29,356 bases of DNA. Source: Coemansia sp. RSA 1804 (taxonomy: Eukaryota > Kickxellomycota > Kickxellomycetes > Kickxellales > Kickxellaceae). Shown here piece after piece: positions 24,829-29,356 of the stretch. The notes below the pieces were generated by a model. That model did not search any database and was not told the origin of the DNA. It saw only the letters and a program-made list of their open reading frames with translations. The position numbers and the translations under genes were made by a program. Positions within the stretch are counted from its first letter, which is position 1; every line of letters begins with the position of its first letter. The stretch is from contig JANBTH010000166.1 in NCBI GenBank assembly GCA_027578815.1, forward strand, positions 1 through 29,356, in the 5' to 3' direction.

Positions 24829-26190
24829 ATGATATTCTCCAAGAAAACATTTGTAAAGTTCTCTCAAGAGCGCGTTTTGAACAGCGTAGCTCCACGCAAC
24901 AATAATGTCAGCGATAATAACACCAGCGCGGAATCGAGTGCGGGTCTGCCGCCAGTCTCACCCAACTCCATCCAAAGCACAACTCAGGCCACGAACAAGC
25001 ATTTTGTTCCAGAACGTCTAGACATAAGCAAAGCCAAGGACCATATAACTCACTTTGTTTTGCCATCGCCTACTAGGAACATGCCACCCACGCCTGTATT
25101 CTCGACAGGCTCAATTAGTCCCAGAATTCCTGTTTCGCCGGCTGTTTCTCCAAACGAAACCAATGTTGGGTCGTTTGTTCCATATTTCATGACTATAGCC
25201 GAGCCTCGGGCGCTGGAACTGCAGAGAGCATCCTACGCTTCGACTGCATCGCACCAGCAGGCACAATTAAATGGCGAAGCAGCTTGTGGTCAGGCAGCGT
25301 CTGCAAAGAATAAAACCGACATTGCGCCCGCCTATATTTCTACTGGCCAGCTGACACCACGCACTGGAAACAACTCGTTAGAGCTGGATGGCCCTCAACC
25401 CAGCGAGGAAAGCACGACCATGCGCATTAAGCGCTCTATTTCAACGCTTCTACATCGTTCATCGAGCGTTCTCCGAAAAAGTGAACCAACATCACCATCT
25501 ATCCAGTCAAGGAGCGCTCGAAGGAGCAGCAACAGCGACACACTTCAACGGCGTAGTCCAAAATCTGTTCCGGTCTCGCGCACCTCAACAGAACTACCAA
25601 GAAGCAAAAATGCTAAGGTCACCGAAGAGAACGGCAACATGCCATCGCCAACCTCTTCTCATTCAAAGGATGTAATTGCAGCAGCCCTTTCGCCTTCATA
25701 CTTCAACATGGTGTTTTCAAACGGAATAGTTTCTCCGCTTATTCGGGGCTCTATGGTCCATGTAAAAGTTGTTATGGATGCCAGCACCATTGTGGTTGTA
25801 CCAATGATGCGCTCAGAGGTGTTTGCGCGTGCTCGTGAGCGTATTATCACGAAGCTTTTCCAAGGTGGGGTTTCCCTGATCGAGTCTAAAAGGCGCAAGC
25901 TCGTTGTCTGTGGAGCGAATGGAAAGACTCTTGTCATAGATAACAACCCTACATGGCGAAAGGTAATGGATGCCATCGGAAGCGTGTATCTACCATGTTC
26001 ACCAAAGCCAGCAAACTCTAGGGCTGTTGCCAAACTCACGTTGCGGTTGATGGGCACACAAGATATCGGGATGGTTGCTGGTGGTAACTGCTTGTCGCAT
26101 ACCATCTCTTGCACCACGCCCGTTGCCAAGACTCTTGCTGTTGCTGACAAGGCAAACAACATCTCTATGTCTATGCCCATGCTGTTCTAA
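24829..26190 (+). CDS. Hypothetical Ser/Pro-rich protein with possible PB1-like C-terminal domain
   Basis: 453 residues in one frame; I do not recognise an ortholog. Residues 1-300 are rich in Ser, Thr, Pro and Asn, with many SP/TP sites (LPSPTR, PPTP, ISPRIPVSPAVSP, QLTPR) and a basic Ser stretch (RIKRSISTLLHRSSSVLRKS), typical of a disordered phosphoregulated region. Residues about 310-409 look folded: VHVKVVMDASTIVVVP, then a helix-like segment ARERIITKLF, then RRKLVVCGANGKTLVIDNN and a further helix WRKVMDAIG. This order of strands and helices resembles a PB1 or related ubiquitin-like domain, as in fungal NADPH-oxidase and polarity adaptors, but the match is by pattern only. The ATG at 24829 follows a C/T-rich leader. 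A possible AATAAA-like signal (GATAATAAATG) follows the stop codon at about 26219. Confidence 0.6.
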   Translation: MIFSKKTFVKFSQERVLNSVAPRNNNVSDNNTSAESSAGLPPVSPNSIQSTTQATNKHFVPERLDISKAKDHITHFVLPSPTRNMPPTPVFSTGSISPRIPVSPAVSPNETNVGSFVPYFMTIAEPRALELQRASYASTASHQQAQLNGEAACGQAASAKNKTDIAPAYISTGQLTPRTGNNSLELDGPQPSEESTTMRIKRSISTLLHRSSSVLRKSEPTSPSIQSRSARRSSNSDTLQRRSPKSVPVSRTSTELPRSKNAKVTEENGNMPSPTSSHSKDVIAAALSPSYFNMVFSNGIVSPLIRGSMVHVKVVMDASTIVVVPMMRSEVFARARERIITKLFQGGVSLIESKRRKLVVCGANGKTLVIDNNPTWRKVMDAIGSVYLPCSPKPANSRAVAKLTLRLMGTQDIGMVAGGNCLSHTISCTTPVAKTLAVADKANNISMSMPMLF

Positions 26191-26938
26191 GCATACTTTT
26201 AGCTGTTGCGATATTAATGATAATAAATGTGTAATAACCAAATTTTGCTATAATTTTCAAAGCTTTAGAATGGGCCTAATGTTTCTTTGATTTTTCCTCA
26301 TGTACAGCATCTGCGCCTTGCTTGTCTCGGCTTCATAATGTGCACTGGAGGGGCTCTTCTAACCAATTCGCTGGCGTCCACAGAACTTTTAGGGACAGGG
26401 GTTCTATAGGAAGCTTCTGCCAAGAACCATCAAAATCCGTTCAAGCTTTGCCAAAAGAAGAAGGAAATGACGTGCGGATTGGGAAAGCAGCAAGCGTAAG
26501 CATAGCACATTCCATTCACGCATGAATTGATGCTTTTTGGCTGGTTGCGGGCGTGCTCAACCAACAAGGAAAATATCAGTGGGGTTGCAGTGCTTTTTTC
26601 CGTATAAAACAACTGGAGACGCCAGAAACCTTGTCTCTCCAGGACTTTATACTAGCGTAGATTTTTCCGCTCCTTTTTCCTTCCCTGTTTGTGCTTTCTA
26701 TTCTCTTTTTATACCTCTTTATGGTGGTTTTCTATTTTGTATTTGTGAAATAAGGGGTAATTTCTATTGCTTGTTTCTTGTTTTATATCCGGACCTCTTT
26801 TCAGCCCGTCGCGGTTATGTGATATTGGCACACCTTTTCTGTTTCTTTCTTTTTCCAAGCATAATATTCACTTTATTATTCACCAATTCGTAACTAGCCA
26901 ATTTAACAGCCAGCAGTTTTCTTTATTCAGAACCACAA
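26191..26938. other. Intergenic region upstream of the Ysc84-type gene
   Basis: About 750 bp; the right half is T/C-rich and ends in TTTATTCAG just before the start codon context. No gene seen. Confidence 0.5.
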
Positions 26939-28911
26939 ATGTCGCTGTCAACAAGGCTTCCGATTCCGCAGAGTCTGGCGACCGAATGCGCAAAGGGCGC
27001 CAGGATTCTCAACTCGTTTATTCGACCAGGACAGTCGGTGGATAAGTTCATCCCGCAGGGTATTCTTGAGAAGGCAAAGGGTATTGCCTTCCTCACCGTG
27101 CTAAAGGCCGGCTTCATCTGGTCTGGTCGTATTGGCTCAGGGCTTGTGGTTGCACGGTAAGTCTTGGCATTCTTTTTATTGCTCTGTCTGGCGTGTACCA
27201 TGCCTGCTGTCTGATGTTATCTTGTTTTTTCTTTGGCTGTCTGTATGAAGAAGGGATATGCTTCCGATTAGCTTTTTATTTGGTGGATTTGTTGGCGCAA
27301 GTCAGGTGAGTGCCAAAAAGCCACGCCCACCCAAAAATCCTGCAATCATGGTGTACAAATGTTCCAATTCAAAGTGACGTAACAACGAAGACCCTTGTTC
27401 GCTGTTTCTTCTTCAAAACGGCTCAAGCATATCCTATCTTTCATAATTCGCGGATATCTACTGCTTTCTCCATTAACAATGTACTTTGTATGACTGCTGT
27501 TTCCTGAATTACTACTAATTTTGTCTTACACCGCCTTCTCGCTGGTTTTTTTTATATAATGTCTGCTACTTGTTAATGGGACGACAACAACAACGGAATT
27601 CGCAATAACGCATTGGCAAAATACCCACACCTCCTTGGCTATTAATCATTGAACCTTTGCTGTAGTCTGCCTGATGGAAGTAAGTATCCTTCAAAACATA
27701 ATACCACAGCTGTGGCAGCGGTCAGTTCAGATTCCTGTCTTGGACGTTGGTTAACTCACTCTCTGCTTGTTGTCTGTCTGGGCACTTTTGTATTCTGATT
27801 CTTTACTGTAGACTGGTCCGCGCCGTCTGCGATCGGGCTTATGGGAGCTGGTGTGGGAGGTCAGATTGGTGCTGAGCTGACTGATTTTGTCATGATTCTG
27901 ACTACCGATTCCGCTGTCAGAGCATTCAGTCACGGTGGGAATGTCACGCTCGGTGCCAATCTAGGCGTTTCTGCAGGTCCATGGGGCCGGAGCGCTGAGG
28001 CGTCAGGCGCCTTGATCAACCTCGCGCCAGTGGTTTCATACAGCAGATCCAAAGGTCTGTTTGCTGGTGTATCTTTGGAAGGATCGGCCATCATTGGGCG
28101 CAAGGATGCCAACGAGAAGCTTTATGGGCGCAAGATATCAGCGGAGCAGCTTCTTAGAGGCGAGCAGCCACCGCCACCAGAGGCAGCGCCGCTCTATCGC
28201 GCACTTAACCTCAAGGCTACGCCCATGTCGACAGAGTTCAACACACCAGCAGATTCTATGTACTCGCCATCTGTCGGTGCCACGCCTGGGCCGTACGGTG
28301 GAACATCGAATTATGGAACCGGATCCCCAGACATTGGTCCAGGCGTTGGTGCAGGCGCTGCAGGCGTTGGGGCTAGCCCGTTGGACAGAAGCGTGTCGTA
28401 TCTCAACCGCCCTATCGACAGTAACGACAATTTCAAGAGCCCTGGCTATGGAGCAACCTCAGGATACACCGCTCCTGACAATTACGGTGCAATGAAGGAC
28501 TATGGATCGTCGAGCAACTACGGAGCATCGTCAAGCCACGCCGGAGCAGCCTCAACCAACTACGGAGCGTCCTCAAACTATGGTGGAACTGCGACATACG
28601 ACGCAGCGCCTCCTTACGACCATGGGAGCAGCAGCTACAATAGCACCCCCATCGGCGACCATAAGGGAGCTGCTCATTCCAAAGCCCCGCCTCCTCCTCC
28701 ACCTCATCCCAAGCTTGGCAACGGAAATAAGTTTGAGGAGTACCGCGTGGTGGCACTGTACGACTTTGATGGCGAGCAGGATGGTGATCTGAGCTTCAAG
28801 CGCCACGACCTTATCACGGTTGTCGGGATGTCTGAGACCGAAGACTGGTGGATAGGCACTTGTAATGGAAGGAGGGGCGTTTTCCCTTCAAACTACGTTT
28901 CCCGTGTATAA
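26939..28911 (+). CDS. YSC84: Ysc84/Lsb3 (SH3YL1) family SYLF-SH3 protein, three exons with a 14-nt microexon
   Basis: Exons 26939-27156, 27666-27679 and 27812-28911 give 443 residues. The second exon is only 14 nt; it is required because the join reads VAR LPDGN WSAPSAIGLMGAG, the conserved family sequence, and omitting it shifts the frame. Introns (509 and 132 bp) have GTAAGT donors and AG acceptors. Family role: the SYLF (DUF500) domain binds phosphoinositides and actin, and the SH3 domain binds Las17/WASP-type partners at cortical actin patches during endocytosis. Seen: SYLF segments AKGIAFLTVLKAGF, GRIGSGLVVA, GAELTDFVMIL, AGPWGRSAEA and SRSKGLFAGVSLEGSAI. A Gly/Tyr/Ser-rich linker with repeated NYGASS units, a Pro7-type tract (KAPPPPPPHP) and a C-terminal SH3 domain (ALYDF, DWWIG, GVFPSNYV) ending in the last residues follow. 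A possible extra exon at 27251-27305 is discussed in the findings. Confidence 0.93.
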
Positions 28912-29260
28912 GCCGGGTTGGGACACTGCCAGTTTACAAGGGTTTCCACACTGCTGTATGGATGGGTAACCAAAACAGACCGCCAGCCTCATTCCGAATG
29001 ACTTTTATAACTTTCTTTTATCATATCTCGTAACACGATTTGTTTCTTTCTCAACTCAACCAACCCTCCTGGATCCCAGTAAATGAAATAGTCCTAGAAA
29101 GACGCTCTGTCTGTCCAGCTTTACCTTATTTGTGTGAACAAGACCTTCGCTAGAGCCAGATATCTGTTTTCTCTGTAGCGGCAAGGATTCCAGTAAAACT
29201 AATAGCACAACGATTTGATATTCAAGTTTATACAAAGAAATAGACAAAAGTGACATCTCG
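28912..29260. other. Convergent intergenic region at right edge
   Basis: About 350 bp between the Ysc84-type stop codon and the stop codon of the partial minus-strand gene. AT-rich, no gene seen. Confidence 0.5.
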
Positions 29261-29356
29261 CTACTCCTGGCCGTTGCCAAGGGTGCGGATGTTTATGACT
29301 CGAGCATCGCTGTTGCTGGCCCGGGTCTCGTTGCCCTCGGTTGGAAAGTCGCCAAG
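29261..29356 (-). CDS. 3' end of an unidentified minus-strand gene (partial)
   Basis: The minus strand is open from the window edge to a TAG at 29261-29263, encoding a 31-residue tail beginning LGDFPTEGNETRASN and ending in RTLGNGQE. The base composition is GC-richer than the adjacent intergenic DNA and looks coding, but the piece is too short to name a family, and no start lies inside the window. Confidence 0.4.
   Translation of the reverse strand, partial: LGDFPTEGNETRASNSDARVINIRTLGNGQE

Overview
This window is eukaryotic nuclear DNA, most likely from an early-diverging filamentous fungus. The evidence is the gene content (Rad26/ATRIP, Snf1-activating kinase, Ysc84, Pex3, fungal-length mitochondrial bL17), short GT-AG introns with GTAAGT donors, pyrimidine-rich promoters, TATA boxes about 120-160 bp upstream of start codons, and loosely packed single genes on both strands. 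The style (few introns, very long Ser/Ala-rich kinase, phytochelatin synthase present) would fit Kickxellomycotina or a relative, but I cannot prove the lineage from sequence alone. A run of N shows that this is a draft assembly.

Layout from left to right. 21-2855 (+) encodes an ATRIP/Rad26-type DNA-damage checkpoint protein. 3043-4939 (-) is a three-exon aspartyl aminopeptidase. 6659-11515 (+) is a 1618-residue CaMKK-type kinase (Sak1/Tos3/Ssp1 class, activator of Snf1/AMPK) whose catalytic domain is split by large insertions. 12097-15896 (+) is a tandem triplet of 199-residue WrbA/Pst2-type flavodoxin-like quinone reductases. 16108-16821 (-) is mitochondrial ribosomal protein bL17. 17412-18786 (+) is a two-exon RAD52. 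19109-20530 (-) is phytochelatin synthase with a long N-terminal extension. 21174-22631 (-) is the peroxisome biogenesis factor PEX3. 24829-26190 (+) is a Ser/Pro-rich protein with a possible PB1-like C-terminal domain. 26939-28911 (+) is a Ysc84/Lsb3-type SYLF-SH3 actin-patch protein containing a 14-nt microexon. The last 96 bases hold the 3' end of a further minus-strand gene.

The genes do not form one pathway. Two are DNA-damage genes (rad26-like, RAD52). Several relate to stress: quinone reductases, metal detoxification, energy-stress kinase. I regard the neighbourhood as ordinary fungal gene order rather than a cluster. The parts most worth a second look are: the quinone reductase array, which shows a mosaic recombination pattern and a promoter module with a Yap1/Pap1-type site shared by copies 2 and 3; the kinase with about 330 residues inserted in its activation segment; the microexon plus possible poison exon in the Ysc84 gene; and the Cys-containing N-terminal extension of phytochelatin synthase. 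No transposon, CRISPR array, rRNA or tRNA was seen.
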